Below, one piece after another: positions 35,296 to 44,111 of a DNA stretch of 64,000 nucleotides (position 1 is the first letter of the stretch; every line of letters starts with the position of its first letter). This DNA is from Chitinivibrio sp051745065 (GTDB lineage: Bacteria; Fibrobacterota; Chitinivibrionia; Chitinivibrionales; Chitinivibrionaceae): assembly GCA_051745065.1 (NCBI GenBank), contig JBNJDQ010000001.1, positions 1 to 64,000 of the forward strand, given 5' to 3'. Both the position numbers and the translations under genes were made by a program. The notes beneath the pieces are model-generated. The model was not told the origin of the DNA. It searched no databases and worked only from the letters and a program-made list of their open reading frames with translations.

Positions 35296-35330
35296 TGTAA
35301 TTCGCCTTTCATTTCAAAAGTAACGGCACA

Positions 35331-35359
35331 AAAATAGATATAATTAATACAAAAGTCAA
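35331..35359 (-). promoter_or_regulatory. tpiA-secG-tRNA promoter overlapping the MFS stop codon
   Basis: On the minus strand TTGACT (35354-35359), a 17-nt spacer, and TATTTT (35331-35336). The stop codon TGA of the upstream MFS gene lies inside the -35 hexamer. The predicted start is about 30 nt before tpiA. Confidence 0.65.
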
Positions 35360-36603
35360 CTCTTTTTTTCCGGCCCGTCTCCTTTTACAACCAGGAGAAA
35401 AAAGACACCGAGAACGAGAGTGGCCCATGTCCCCCATTCAAGCAGAGTCTGTGCGCCGCGCAGTTCAATAATCCGCCCGCTTGCCCATCCGGCAAATGAA
35501 CCGGCAATAACAGAACGTACAACCGTAGTTACCCCCATGTACGTGGCGCGCATTTTCGGGTTGGCACTGCGGTCAACAAAGTCAATCAGCGCGAGGAAAT
35601 ACATGCCGAAAGCCGGACCGTGAATCAGTACCGCCGCAAATTTCATCCAGAACGGTGTCTCAGCCGTAAAAAGAGAGAAAAGAAAGAGCTTCACTGCAGT
35701 CAGAGCAAGGCCGATCACCATAAGCCAGCGATTTCCGAAAAAGGCAATCAGTTTTTTGGAGAAATGCATCACCGGAAACTCAAGTGTTGTCCAGAATCCA
35801 AACATCAGTCCCAGTTCGAGGGGGGATGCGGTAACATCGTCCAGATAAAACCCAACATACTGCATACCGATGCCATTATTGATGGCACCGGCACCGAAAA
35901 CAAAAATCAGAAACAGGAAAAAACGCCGGTCATGAAAGAGCTTTTCCCAGGGGATTTTAATCGCCCTGGGCTTCGCTTCGCTTTGAGAGAATAGTGAAAG
36001 TATTGAAAAGAGCAGAAGCGAAACCGCCCCCACGTAAAATATATAGGAATACCTCACCCCTCCGTCCGGATTGGGAGCAAATGTCAGCAGGGCCCCCACA
36101 AAAACGGTAATAATTGCCCAGCCGAAAGTCCCCCATATCCGGTACTGGCCGAAGAGTGTCCGATCCCGGTTGCGATTCAGAAATCCGAGGGTTTCAGAAT
36201 CGAGAAGTGTGTTAACCGGTTTTGAGAAAAAGTTATGCACAAGAAAAAACAATGCAGCGTAAAAGAAACGCACATCCACATTTTTCTCCATAAAGAACGG
36301 TTCTCCCGTAACGCCGACCATAACAGCCGGTATGACAGCACATATACTGAGAACCGTAACAATCCGCCGGCCGAGACGGAAGGAATCGGAGATGACCCCC
36401 GTGACAATATTTGCAAAAAACACCACCAGCGGTACCGCAGCCATAATAAACTGAATTTTTCCCATCTGCGGTTCACCATTCGTATCCACAAGCACTTTCT
36501 TAAAAAACACCGATGCAAAGGGCCCCACGGCTCCCATGGCAAAGAAAAGCACAAGATACATCTGCTTGAGAATCCGCGATTCCCGCTGAACTGCTTTATC
36601 CAT
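35356..36603 (-). CDS. MFS transporter (12-helix)
   Basis: 415 aa, twelve hydrophobic helices. MYLVLFFAMGAVGPFASVFFKKVLVD starts helix 1. PVNTLLDSETLGFLNRNRDRTLFGQYRIWGTFGWAI carries the Arg-rich loop and PVNxLLDSExL pattern of the nucleoside/LacY-like MFS subgroup. LALIDFVDRSANPKMRATYMG lies in the second half. Substrate (sugar or nucleoside) is not certain. ATG 36603 overlaps the stop of the RlmN-type gene by 8 bp; two upstream in-frame Met codons are less well spaced. Confidence 0.78.
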   Translation of the reverse strand: MDKAVQRESRILKQMYLVLFFAMGAVGPFASVFFKKVLVDTNGEPQMGKIQFIMAAVPLVVFFANIVTGVISDSFRLGRRIVTVLSICAVIPAVMVGVTGEPFFMEKNVDVRFFYAALFFLVHNFFSKPVNTLLDSETLGFLNRNRDRTLFGQYRIWGTFGWAIITVFVGALLTFAPNPDGGVRYSYIFYVGAVSLLLFSILSLFSQSEAKPRAIKIPWEKLFHDRRFFLFLIFVFGAGAINNGIGMQYVGFYLDDVTASPLELGLMFGFWTTLEFPVMHFSKKLIAFFGNRWLMVIGLALTAVKLFLFSLFTAETPFWMKFAAVLIHGPAFGMYFLALIDFVDRSANPKMRATYMGVTTVVRSVIAGSFAGWASGRIIELRGAQTLLEWGTWATLVLGVFFLLVVKGDGPEKKS

Positions 36604-37633
36604 TCTGTATTCCATCCTTTGTTGCAAGTTGGCCGCAGGCCGCTCTCAGTTTATCCCCCCGGGATTCCCGGACAAACGCCCTCAGTCCCAGCTCTTCGAG
36701 CATGCGACGGAAGGCATACATGCTTTCCCGGCCCACAGAACGAAATGTTCCTTCTCTGCCATTATAGCTGAGGATATTTACCCTGCAGGGAATCCCTGCC
36801 AGATACTGAGCCAAAGCGCCGGCATCACCAGCACTGTCATTGATCCCTTTGAAGAGCGTATATTCGATCAAAAAGAGCTCACGTTTTTTTAAAGGGGCAT
36901 TCTGCATAAAGGAGCGGAGATCCTTTAGAGAATTGGTTCCGGTGATGGGCATAATACGACGGCGTACACCGGGGTCAACACTGTGCAGGGACAGGGCAAT
37001 GCGGAGGTTGCAGAAGCCTTCATTCATGAGACGCCGCAGATTGTCAATGCGCCCTGCCGTGGAGACAGTAACCGATGAAGGCTGAATATCAAAGCCCTGT
37101 TGCTGCTGAAGTACCCGCAGGGACTGCACCAGCACATCGTAATTATCAAGGGGCTCGCCCATGCCCATAAACACAACACTGTCTACGTTTGAGGCAAGTA
37201 TAAAACGGGCGGCATACACCTGCCACAGCACCTCGGACACGGAAAGATTGCGAACAAACCCCATGTCACCGGTGGCACAAAAGGCACATGCCCGCGCGCA
37301 GCCGACCTGTGTTGAAATACAGAGGGATTTACGCCGTCCGTAATCAATAAGGACGCTCTCAACAGAAGCCCCATCAGCCAGGCGGGAAGTAAATTTTTGT
37401 ACTGAATCCCCCTGCTGACATGACTCCACAGAGATTTCAGGAAGAATGCACTCATCACGAAACCCTCTGAGGAGATGGCCGTTTTCCGTAAAGGCACGGG
37501 TCCACTCAATATCAGATAAATTATTCTGAAAAAAAGACCGGTACCATGCGTCACTGTACCATGGCCCTTTATTGATTCGCTCTTTCACAGCCACGCGGAA
37601 GTCCTCCAGAGTGCATGAAAGGATATCAATCAT
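36596..37633 (-). CDS. second RlmN/Cfr-family radical-SAM methyltransferase
   Basis: 345 aa. Cluster cysteines are 112, 116 and 119 (CARACAFC). The methyl-transfer cysteines are Cys105 (SLCISTQ) and that in RAACGQL. The GMGEPLDNYD and SLHSVDPGVRRRIMP segments follow the family. The N-terminal ~90 residues are unlike the RlmN at 32894-33925, and the C terminus reads ESRGDKLRAACGQL, nearer the Cfr-like variants. The target (A2503 C2 or C8, or another RNA) cannot be decided from sequence. ATG 37633 has a GGGGG site; it is followed by the MFS gene with overlap. Confidence 0.8.
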   Translation of the reverse strand: MIDILSCTLEDFRVAVKERINKGPWYSDAWYRSFFQNNLSDIEWTRAFTENGHLLRGFRDECILPEISVESCQQGDSVQKFTSRLADGASVESVLIDYGRRKSLCISTQVGCARACAFCATGDMGFVRNLSVSEVLWQVYAARFILASNVDSVVFMGMGEPLDNYDVLVQSLRVLQQQQGFDIQPSSVTVSTAGRIDNLRRLMNEGFCNLRIALSLHSVDPGVRRRIMPITGTNSLKDLRSFMQNAPLKKRELFLIEYTLFKGINDSAGDAGALAQYLAGIPCRVNILSYNGREGTFRSVGRESMYAFRRMLEELGLRAFVRESRGDKLRAACGQLATKDGIQNG

Positions 37634-37649
37634 GCTGCATGCCCCCAAC

Positions 37650-37671
37650 AAAAAAGCGGCCCGCAAGCCGC
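37650..37671 (-). terminator. intrinsic terminator after nagB
   Basis: Stem GCGGC/GCCGC with a 6-nt loop and six T residues on the minus strand, 10 nt after the nagB stop and 16 nt before the next start codon. Confidence 0.8.
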
Positions 37672-37680
37672 CCTGAAACA

Positions 37681-38466
37681 TTATCGAAAATCTTCCCACT
37701 CCGGCTCGTTATTAAAAATCCAGTCATAGTAATCACGCATTCGCAGATACTTCGCGGCAGCCTCGTCAACAACAATGGTGCAGCGTTTATGCAGCTGCAA
37801 TGCCGACGCAGTCACTATGGAAGTCAGGGGTCCTTCAACGGCCTTTGCTATGATCTCAGCCTTGCTTTCCCCCGTTGCAAGAAGTACCGCCCGCTTACTT
37901 TTCAGGATAGTATCAACCCCCATGGTAATAGCACGGCGGGGCATCATCTCCGGCTTGGGAAAAAGGGGACTGTTCTGAGCGATTGTTTCCGGATTCAATG
38001 CCTTCACACGTGTCAGGGAACGAAGGGCGGAAAGGGGCTCGTTAAAACCGATATGTCCGGAACTGCCGATCCCCAGAAGTTGAAAATCAATACCTCCGGC
38101 ACCGCGGATTGCCGCCTCATACATGCGGCACTCTTCTTCCAGATTTTCCGCCATACCGTTGGGTATATGAGTTTTTGACTTGTCAATATTGACACGATCA
38201 AAAAGATGGTGATTCATATAAGAACGATATGAATTGGTATCACTGGGTTCAATTCCGACATATTCATCAAGGTTAAAGGAGCTTACAAGGGAAAAATCAA
38301 TCTCGCCGCTTTCATACTTATGAACGAGATTGTCATACACGGCCTCCATGGTCCGACCTGTTGCAAGGCCCAGCACACTGGTCGGATCCTCACTGATCTG
38401 CTTAACAACAAGGCGGGCAACCAGTTCGGTTGCCGCGTCCTTGTCTTTTCGTATAATGACTTCCAT
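37681..38466 (-). CDS. nagB: glucosamine-6-phosphate deaminase
   Basis: 261 aa, NagB length. It converts GlcN-6-P to fructose-6-P and ammonia, the entry of amino sugars (chitin, peptidoglycan) into glycolysis. LGLATGRTMEAVYDNLV, FNLDEYVGIEPSDTNSYRSYM and LLGIGSSGHIGFNEP carry the phosphate-binding and catalytic residues of the family. It lies 11 nt after the oxidoreductase gene. No nagA is present in the window. Confidence 0.93.
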   Translation of the reverse strand: MEVIIRKDKDAATELVARLVVKQISEDPTSVLGLATGRTMEAVYDNLVHKYESGEIDFSLVSSFNLDEYVGIEPSDTNSYRSYMNHHLFDRVNIDKSKTHIPNGMAENLEEECRMYEAAIRGAGGIDFQLLGIGSSGHIGFNEPLSALRSLTRVKALNPETIAQNSPLFPKPEMMPRRAITMGVDTILKSKRAVLLATGESKAEIIAKAVEGPLTSIVTASALQLHKRCTIVVDEAAAKYLRMRDYYDWIFNNEPEWEDFR

Positions 38467-38477
38467 GAGCGTCTGAC

Positions 38478-39563
38478 CTACAGACCAAACTGCTCTTTGG
38501 TTTCGTCATGGTCGAAAGAGGGCATTACCTTTTCTGTCTTCAGCTTTGCCTTAAACTCTTCGACTTCGTTCCGTCCGCCTTCAAGGGGCAGGGCAACCTG
38601 ACCACCGTCAAGAGCAGAACGGTACATTGCCTGCCAAATGGAGAAGTTCTCCCAGGCATTTTCGAAATTACAGGGATGATCCTTTGTACCGTTGAGATCA
38701 TCAGCAATATCCTGAATATAGCCGGGCATATCCTTATGATAGTCCATGGCACCTTCACCTTCAATAACACCTTCCGGAGTTACCGCTTTATACCCGCCGT
38801 TGGTATACACCTCGGCATAGCCTTTGGTACCTTTTACACCGATTCTGTTCTTACCGAACCACTTGGCAACATGCTTCACATCGGGCTGACCGGCACCGAC
38901 TTCATAGACACCGTGAACGCCGTTTTCGTAATTGACGATACCTGCAAGGTAGTCAGGCGAGAGATGGCGATCCGGAGATTCAAGTTTCTTTTTACCGGAG
39001 GCATTCCCGATTGCCCAGGCACCCTTGGGGTTTCCGGCAAACCAGCGGGAGTAATGCACCATGTGCGTAAACATGTGCGCAGGCCACCCCATGGCATTGG
39101 CGTAGATGTCCGTCACTTCACCGATCTTACCGGCATCAACAATATCCTTCACGGCCTGGTAATGTGAGCCGTAACGATGCTGATAAGAAAGAACAGCCTT
39201 CAGGCCGCTTTTCTCGACAATTTCCTTCACTTCAAACCCTTCTTCAGTTGTCAGGGAAACAGGTTTTTCAAAGGCAACCATCTTTGCACCACAGTCTGCA
39301 GCAAGCTGAATAAACATCTTACGGATATTGGGCAGGGTCATAAAAGCAAGAACATCAGGTTTCGCTTCCATGGCCACAGCCTTCGCATCAGTACCTTTCA
39401 CAACAGAATCACCGAGATTCTGTTCTTCGGCAACCTTATTCATCTGCTCTTCGTTAATATCACAAATTGCGGTAACTTCAAAGTCGGGGTGAGCATTAAA
39501 ATGCTGAACATGGTGTCCGCCGCGTTTACCGAGACCGATTACCATAACACTGTATTTCGCCAT
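38478..39563 (-). CDS. Gfo/Idh/MocA-family NAD(P)-dependent oxidoreductase
   Basis: 361 aa from ATG 39563, with AGAGG at 5 nt. Rossmann motif VIGLGKRGGHH at the N terminus, then FEKPVSLT with the conserved Lys of the EKP motif. The C-terminal beta-sheet domain includes HMFTHMVHYSRWFAG. It probably oxidises or reduces a sugar or amino-sugar. nagB follows 11 nt later, and a DegT-type aminotransferase precedes it after a terminator, so an amino-sugar pathway is plausible. Substrate is unknown. Confidence 0.83.
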   Translation of the reverse strand: MAKYSVMVIGLGKRGGHHVQHFNAHPDFEVTAICDINEEQMNKVAEEQNLGDSVVKGTDAKAVAMEAKPDVLAFMTLPNIRKMFIQLAADCGAKMVAFEKPVSLTTEEGFEVKEIVEKSGLKAVLSYQHRYGSHYQAVKDIVDAGKIGEVTDIYANAMGWPAHMFTHMVHYSRWFAGNPKGAWAIGNASGKKKLESPDRHLSPDYLAGIVNYENGVHGVYEVGAGQPDVKHVAKWFGKNRIGVKGTKGYAEVYTNGGYKAVTPEGVIEGEGAMDYHKDMPGYIQDIADDLNGTKDHPCNFENAWENFSIWQAMYRSALDGGQVALPLEGGRNEVEEFKAKLKTEKVMPSFDHDETKEQFGL

Positions 39564-39599
39564 TTTTTCCTCTTTCTTTATTTTTGGGTTTTCGGGGAA

Positions 39600-39636
39600 C
39601 AAAAAAGGCACCCTCCCTGTAAGAGGGGAAGATGCC
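39600..39636 (-). terminator. intrinsic terminator after the DegT-type aminotransferase
   Basis: 11-nt arms GGCATCTTCCC and GGGAGGGTGCC pair with two G-T wobbles and an 8-nt loop, followed by six or more T residues on the minus strand. It lies 26 nt after the aminotransferase stop and 36 nt before the oxidoreductase start. Confidence 0.75.
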
Positions 39637-39662
39637 ATAGTATATCACTTTTACAGTGAGTA

Positions 39663-40799
39663 TTAACGCTGTGCAGCGTATTTCTTAACAACGTCGATTG
39701 TAGTCTGAACTTCTTCATCAGTAAGCTCAGGTACAAGGGGAAGAGTAATGCAGGAGTCTGCATTGGCTTCCGCATTGGGAAGGGGACCATCAACACGTGC
39801 ATCCTTACCCCAGGGGAATCCATCCTGACGGTGGATTGCAATAGAGTAGTGAGTCTTGGCTTCAACACCGTTTTCGTGAAGGAAGTTAAGGAACGTATCA
39901 CGCTCGGAGGGATCAAGAGTCTCAACTACGTAGCAATGGAACACATGACGGTATCCGGCAGGTACGTAGGGAAGACGAAGCCATCCCTTGGCAGCATCAG
40001 CAAGCTCGCTGTTGTACTTATTACCGATTTCGATACGCTTATCAGTGAACTCACCGATTTTCTTAAGTTTAACAGAAAGGATAGCCGCGTGAATATCATC
40101 CAGACGGCTGTTGAAACCGTATGAGTGAACATTACGGGCACCGGAACCGTGGTTACGAAGCTTACGTACACGGTCATTGATGAACTTGTGATCAGTAAAG
40201 ATCGCACCGGCATCACCATATGTACCAAGGTTTTTCTGAGTGATAAAGGACGTACAAACAGCGTCAGAAAGCTCACCCTGCTTAAACGTATCACCGTGAC
40301 CGTCGATTGCCTGAGCGTTATCTTCGATTACGTAAAGACCGTACTCATCAGCGATTTCGCGGATAGCCTTCATATCTACAGTCAGGCCATAGAGATGAAC
40401 AGGAACAATCGCACGGGTCTTATGAGTAATTGCCTTTTTAACTGCTTTGGGATCGATATTACGTGTTTCGGGATCACAGTCAACGAGAACTGCAGTTGCA
40501 CCGGCAATCCACATAGCTTCGGCAGTTGCGAAGAAGGTGTTGGCGTTTGTGATCATTTCGTCACCTTTACCAAGACCAAGAGCCATGAAAGTCAGCCAGA
40601 GAGCATCAGTACCGTTACCAACACCGATGGCATATTCAGTACCCATGTACTCTTTCAGCTCTTCTTCGAACTTTGCAAGAGCAGGCCCCTGAACATACTT
40701 ACCGCTCTGGAATACTTCTTCCATAGCAGCTGTCAGTTCGGGTTTCAGGTTTTCATACTGACGCTGGTGCGTATAAAATGGAACTTTCCAATCAGCCAT
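39663..40799 (-). CDS. DegT/DnrJ/EryC1-type PLP aminotransferase
   Basis: 378 aa. The PLP-Lys is in SFITQKNLGTYGDAGAIF; EDNAQAIDGHG supplies the pyridine-N acidic contact; VGNGTDALWLTFMALGLGKGDE starts the fold. Such enzymes transaminate keto-sugars for cell-surface amino sugars, or act as related dehydratases. Arg and Asn codons are strongly biased (mostly CGT and AAC) compared with neighbours, suggesting high expression. A good promoter lies upstream and a terminator follows. It is separated from the oxidoreductase and nagB only by that terminator. Confidence 0.87.
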   Translation of the reverse strand: MADWKVPFYTHQRQYENLKPELTAAMEEVFQSGKYVQGPALAKFEEELKEYMGTEYAIGVGNGTDALWLTFMALGLGKGDEMITNANTFFATAEAMWIAGATAVLVDCDPETRNIDPKAVKKAITHKTRAIVPVHLYGLTVDMKAIREIADEYGLYVIEDNAQAIDGHGDTFKQGELSDAVCTSFITQKNLGTYGDAGAIFTDHKFINDRVRKLRNHGSGARNVHSYGFNSRLDDIHAAILSVKLKKIGEFTDKRIEIGNKYNSELADAAKGWLRLPYVPAGYRHVFHCYVVETLDPSERDTFLNFLHENGVEAKTHYSIAIHRQDGFPWGKDARVDGPLPNAEANADSCITLPLVPELTDEEVQTTIDVVKKYAAQR

Positions 40800-40843
40800 T
40801 TTACTATTCCTCCGTAGTTAGGTATTAAAATTTTCTTTATTTA

Positions 40844-40871
40844 AATATAACATGGCACCCTGTGAGGTCAA
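40844..40871 (-). promoter_or_regulatory. promoter of the DegT-type aminotransferase gene
   Basis: On the minus strand TTGACC (40866-40871), 16-nt spacer, TATATT (40844-40849), about 45 nt before the start codon. It is among the best promoter matches in the window. Confidence 0.65.
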
Positions 40872-40879
40872 GGGCTTTG

Positions 40880-42076
40880 TCATTTATTCTCGCCACCTGA
40901 ACCTGTTTCAAGGAGCTCTTCAAACAGATCGACAGCCCGGTGAATATCTCTTTCTGACACTGTCAGGGGCGGCATAAAGCGCACCGTATTGTTCTTTGCC
41001 TTGGCCAGAAGCAGCCCTTCTTCACGGGCGGCAGCCATGAGCGGTGCGGGATCAAACTTCAGACGCACCCCGGCCAGCAGACCGATACCGTAATAGCCGG
41101 ATACTTCATCGTGGCGTTCAACGCAGGAGCTCAAACGTTTCTTCAGCACCTCACCCTTGCGCCGGACATCACCGAGAAAGGCCGGATCCGTGACTGCATC
41201 GAGAATAACCTCCCCAGCCGCACAGGCGACAGGATTCCCGCCGAAGGTCGTTCCATGATCCCCCGGCGATACGGCCCGGGCGATATTTTCACGCACCAGA
41301 ACAGCCCCGAGGGGCAGACCGCCGCCCAACGGTTTGGCGCTGGTCAGTATATCCGGCTCCACGCCGGCATGCTCATAGGCCCAGGTCTTCCCGCTGCGCC
41401 CGAGACCACACTGAATTTCATCATAAATCAGGGAGGCGCCGTTTTCGTCACAGAAGCTTCGCAGAAACTGCAGAAACTCCGGACTGCAGCTTGTCAGACC
41501 GCCTTCACCCTGCACCGGCTCCACAATAATTGCGGCAAAATCGGCTCCTTCCAGAACCTGCTTTGTCCCTTCAATATCGTTGAGCGGTGCATAGTGAAAT
41601 CCTCCGGGAATGGGATGAAAGCCGCGGTGAAACATCTTCTGCGCCGTTGCGGTCATGGCTCCGTAGGTTCTGCCGTGAAAACAATTGTAAAATGAGAGAA
41701 CTGCCGTTTTGGACGAACTGTCCGCAACCGCCCGTTTGCGCGCAAACTTTATTGCCGCCTCGTTAGCCTCAGTTCCACTGTTGCAGAAAAAGACACGGTC
41801 GGCAAAACTCGCACCCACAAGCTTTTGCGCCAAAGCAATCTGCGGCCGTGTGGAAAAAAGATTTGAGCAGTGGATCAGCTCTGACGCCTGTTTCACCACG
41901 GCCTTCTCCAGGGCCGGATTTGCATACCCGAGAGCATTTACGGCAATTCCCGAGACAAAGTCGAGATACTGCCTGCCCCCGTCATCGTAGAGATACGATC
42001 CTTCACCGCGCACCATGAGGGGCATTTCCGCACGCCCATAAGTATTTACAAAAAGTGAATCCTGAACATCGGCCAT
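40880..42076 (-). CDS. argD: acetylornithine aminotransferase
   Basis: 398 aa PLP class-III aminotransferase. It converts N-acetylglutamate semialdehyde to N-acetylornithine (and may serve succinyl-DAP). Visible are FCNSGTEANEAAIKFARK, YDEIQCGLGRSGKTWAYEH and the PLP-Lys in TSAKPLGGGLPLGAVL. It lies 20 nt after argB and ends close to the aminotransferase promoter. No other arg genes are in the window besides argB. Confidence 0.92.
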   Translation of the reverse strand: MADVQDSLFVNTYGRAEMPLMVRGEGSYLYDDGGRQYLDFVSGIAVNALGYANPALEKAVVKQASELIHCSNLFSTRPQIALAQKLVGASFADRVFFCNSGTEANEAAIKFARKRAVADSSSKTAVLSFYNCFHGRTYGAMTATAQKMFHRGFHPIPGGFHYAPLNDIEGTKQVLEGADFAAIIVEPVQGEGGLTSCSPEFLQFLRSFCDENGASLIYDEIQCGLGRSGKTWAYEHAGVEPDILTSAKPLGGGLPLGAVLVRENIARAVSPGDHGTTFGGNPVACAAGEVILDAVTDPAFLGDVRRKGEVLKKRLSSCVERHDEVSGYYGIGLLAGVRLKFDPAPLMAAAREEGLLLAKAKNNTVRFMPPLTVSERDIHRAVDLFEELLETGSGGENK

Positions 42077-42096
42077 TGGTTCTCCTTGTTTTCCTG

Positions 42097-42873
42097 TTAC
42101 TGAATAATCGTTCCCCGGTGGTCATGTGCGGAAAGCTCTCCGCGCAGAGTATGTTCTCCGTACCATCCGGTAATATGAATTCGCTGAACCCCGCGCTGCC
42201 GGCAGTCCGCCGCCGATCTGAGCTTGGGAATCATCCCTCCCGTAATCTCTCCGGCCTCAATCTGCCTTTCAATATCATCCACACCGAGAACGGAGACGGT
42301 CTCTGTGCCAATACGCACCCCCGCCACATCAGATATATAGATAAGATCATCCACACCGCGGGCAACGGCGATCTCCGCAGCCGCATCATCGGCATTGACG
42401 TTGTAGAGCGCCCCTTCACGATCGCGGGACACCGGCGAGATAACCGGAACATATCCGGCGTCTTCAAGAATATCCGGCAGCGCACCGTCCACCCGATGAA
42501 TACGACCGACAAAACCGATATCCCGGCCTGCAGCGCTGATCCGTTCAGCCTCCAGCATGGCACCGTCCACGCCGCTGATACCGACAGCAGGCACGCCGGC
42601 AGTTTCCAGGACATTGACAATCCGCTTGTTCACCCCGCCGCTCAGGGCCCGCTGAACGGCATCAACGGTATTTGCATCGGTCACCCGCAGACCCTCAACA
42701 AACTCAAAGGAGCGCCCCAGACGTTCAAATTCAGCGGCAATATCCTTGCCACCGCCGTGAACGAGGGTTATTCGATGTGTTTCTTTCACCTCGTGCAGTG
42801 AACGGGCCAACTCTTCCAGAAAACCTTCGCTGTTCACCGTTGATCCGCCGATTTTTATTAATACATTCCGCAT
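42097..42873 (-). CDS. argB: acetylglutamate kinase
   Basis: 258 aa from ATG 42873 (AGGGG 5 nt upstream), with the amino-acid kinase fold. IKIGGSTVNSEG binds phosphate, LVHGGGKDIAAEFERLG follows, and YNVNADDAAAEIAVARGVDDLIYISDVAGV carries catalytic Asp/Lys-region residues. It phosphorylates N-acetylglutamate. It starts 1 nt after the rex stop, so it is translationally linked to the redox repressor. The start region lacks the N-terminal helix of arginine-inhibited kinases, suggesting the E. coli-type insensitive form. Confidence 0.9.
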   Translation of the reverse strand: MRNVLIKIGGSTVNSEGFLEELARSLHEVKETHRITLVHGGGKDIAAEFERLGRSFEFVEGLRVTDANTVDAVQRALSGGVNKRIVNVLETAGVPAVGISGVDGAMLEAERISAAGRDIGFVGRIHRVDGALPDILEDAGYVPVISPVSRDREGALYNVNADDAAAEIAVARGVDDLIYISDVAGVRIGTETVSVLGVDDIERQIEAGEITGGMIPKLRSAADCRQRGVQRIHITGWYGEHTLRGELSAHDHRGTIIQ

Positions 42874-42874
42874 T

Positions 42875-43501
42875 CTACCCCTGCTCCCCCTGTTGATCCA
42901 CCGCAAACATCAAGCTGTTCAGCTCCCCCTCCACACAGTAGCTGGTAACCATGCAGCCCGCAATGGGACTGAGTATGATAGGGGCAAAATTCAGCACCCC
43001 GGCAATCCCTGCATCAGCCATGAGCCGATATGACTCCTGGGCCACCCGCTCGGGAACGGCAAGAATACCGATCTGAGCCCCCGTATCCCCGACAACGGTC
43101 TTCAGATCGTTCAAGTGATACACGGGCACCGCTCCATGGGGAGCGATCTTGGCCGGATCGATATCAAAGGCGGCACAAACTTCGATATTCTGCTTATGAA
43201 AACCGTTGTAATTGGCAAGGGCACTGCCGATTCGCCCATAACCAACAATCACCACCCGCCGGGGGACGTCGTTACGAAAGATCTCGTCCATGCGGTCAAC
43301 CAGTTCACCGATAACATATCCGGCCTTTTTGTTGCCTTTAATGTTAAAAAGAGAGAAATCCTTGCGCACCTGGGAAGACGTTACACCGAGACGCTCGGCC
43401 AGGGTATCTGAATAAATACGGGTTACCCCGTCCTCCTGCAGACGCAGAAGGAGGTTTTTATAGTGGAAAAGACGCTGAACAGCTTTTTTGTTAACCTTCA
43501 T
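42875..43501 (-). CDS. rex: redox-sensing transcriptional repressor Rex
   Basis: 208 aa. The N-terminal winged helix contains VQRLFHYKNLLLRLQEDGV and SDTLAERLGVTSSQVRKDFSLF. The Rossmann domain has VIVGYGRIGSALANY, then FAPIILSPIAG and the swapped C-terminal helix. Rex senses NADH/NAD+ and represses fermentative or anaerobic genes when NADH is low. No clear TTGTGAA-TTCACAA operator was seen in its own upstream region. It heads the rex-argB-argD run. Confidence 0.92.
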   Translation of the reverse strand: MKVNKKAVQRLFHYKNLLLRLQEDGVTRIYSDTLAERLGVTSSQVRKDFSLFNIKGNKKAGYVIGELVDRMDEIFRNDVPRRVVIVGYGRIGSALANYNGFHKQNIEVCAAFDIDPAKIAPHGAVPVYHLNDLKTVVGDTGAQIGILAVPERVAQESYRLMADAGIAGVLNFAPIILSPIAGCMVTSYCVEGELNSLMFAVDQQGEQG

Positions 43502-43546
43502 GTATCTCTGACTGAACTGAATAATTATATTTGTAAAAAATAGTTT

Positions 43547-43586
43547 CTGCTGAAGTGAATATAAAAAGAGAAAAAATATTCAGCAG
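43547..43586. repeat. inverted repeat upstream of rex and the DUF4388 gene
   Basis: CTGCTGAA (43547-43554) and TTCAGCAG (43579-43586) are perfect complements 24 nt apart in the divergent gap. It could be a regulator site or a loose hairpin; it does not match the Rex consensus. Confidence 0.4.
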
Positions 43587-43641
43587 GAGAGCATGAATAA
43601 CTTATTTTCAATTGATTTCTATTTTATAACAAAAGGGTTAG

Positions 43642-44100
43642 ATGCAGCCGTATCTTGCAGTTCCCGTTATTGCCGGCCTGACAGCAGGAGCCGGAATTGT
43701 GGTCGGAGCACACCGTCTGCTGCAGGCGTTCCTGCGCAAACGGCGCCGCCAGTCCGAGGAACAGACAATAAAAAATACAACATTCATCCTGAAAAACGAC
43801 ATCACTGCAGGTCATCTCCGGGAGGATCTCTTTGCCCTCTGTGAAGACAGGCGGACAGGTGTCTTTCACCTGACCATCGGCAGACGCAAGGGGTATCTGG
43901 TTTTTCGGGACGGTTCCGTCCTGGATATATATTACCGTGAATCCAAAGGGCGTCCGGCCCTGGCGCGCATTCTCTCGCAAAAAGAGGGGAAATATTATTT
44001 CGAACCGCGGGCAATTCACCATCCCGATGTCTTCCACGAAGATCTTCGGGAACTCATATCTCTATATAATGAGAGTACAGGTAAGTTTCAAATAAAATAA
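43642..44100 (+). CDS. DUF4388 protein with N-terminal membrane helix
   Basis: 152 aa. One hydrophobic N-terminal helix (AVPVIAGLTAGAGIVVGAH) is followed by a basic RKRRRQ stretch, then a DUF4388 (PATAN-like) domain: DLFALCEDRRTGVFHLTIG, KGYLVFRDGSVLDIYYRESKGRPAL, EGKYYFEP. DUF4388 occurs in signalling and gliding proteins, often with receivers; no partner domain is present here. AAAAGGG lies before the ATG. The PRPP synthetase gene follows 11 nt later. Confidence 0.72.
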   Translation: MQPYLAVPVIAGLTAGAGIVVGAHRLLQAFLRKRRRQSEEQTIKNTTFILKNDITAGHLREDLFALCEDRRTGVFHLTIGRRKGYLVFRDGSVLDIYYRESKGRPALARILSQKEGKYYFEPRAIHHPDVFHEDLRELISLYNESTGKFQIK

Positions 44101-44111
44101 AAGGATGAAAC

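Noticed and set aside
43593..43844. Short plus-strand frame before the DUF4388 gene
   Set aside because: It overlaps the DUF4388 gene in another frame, which has a better ribosome site and a recognisable domain.
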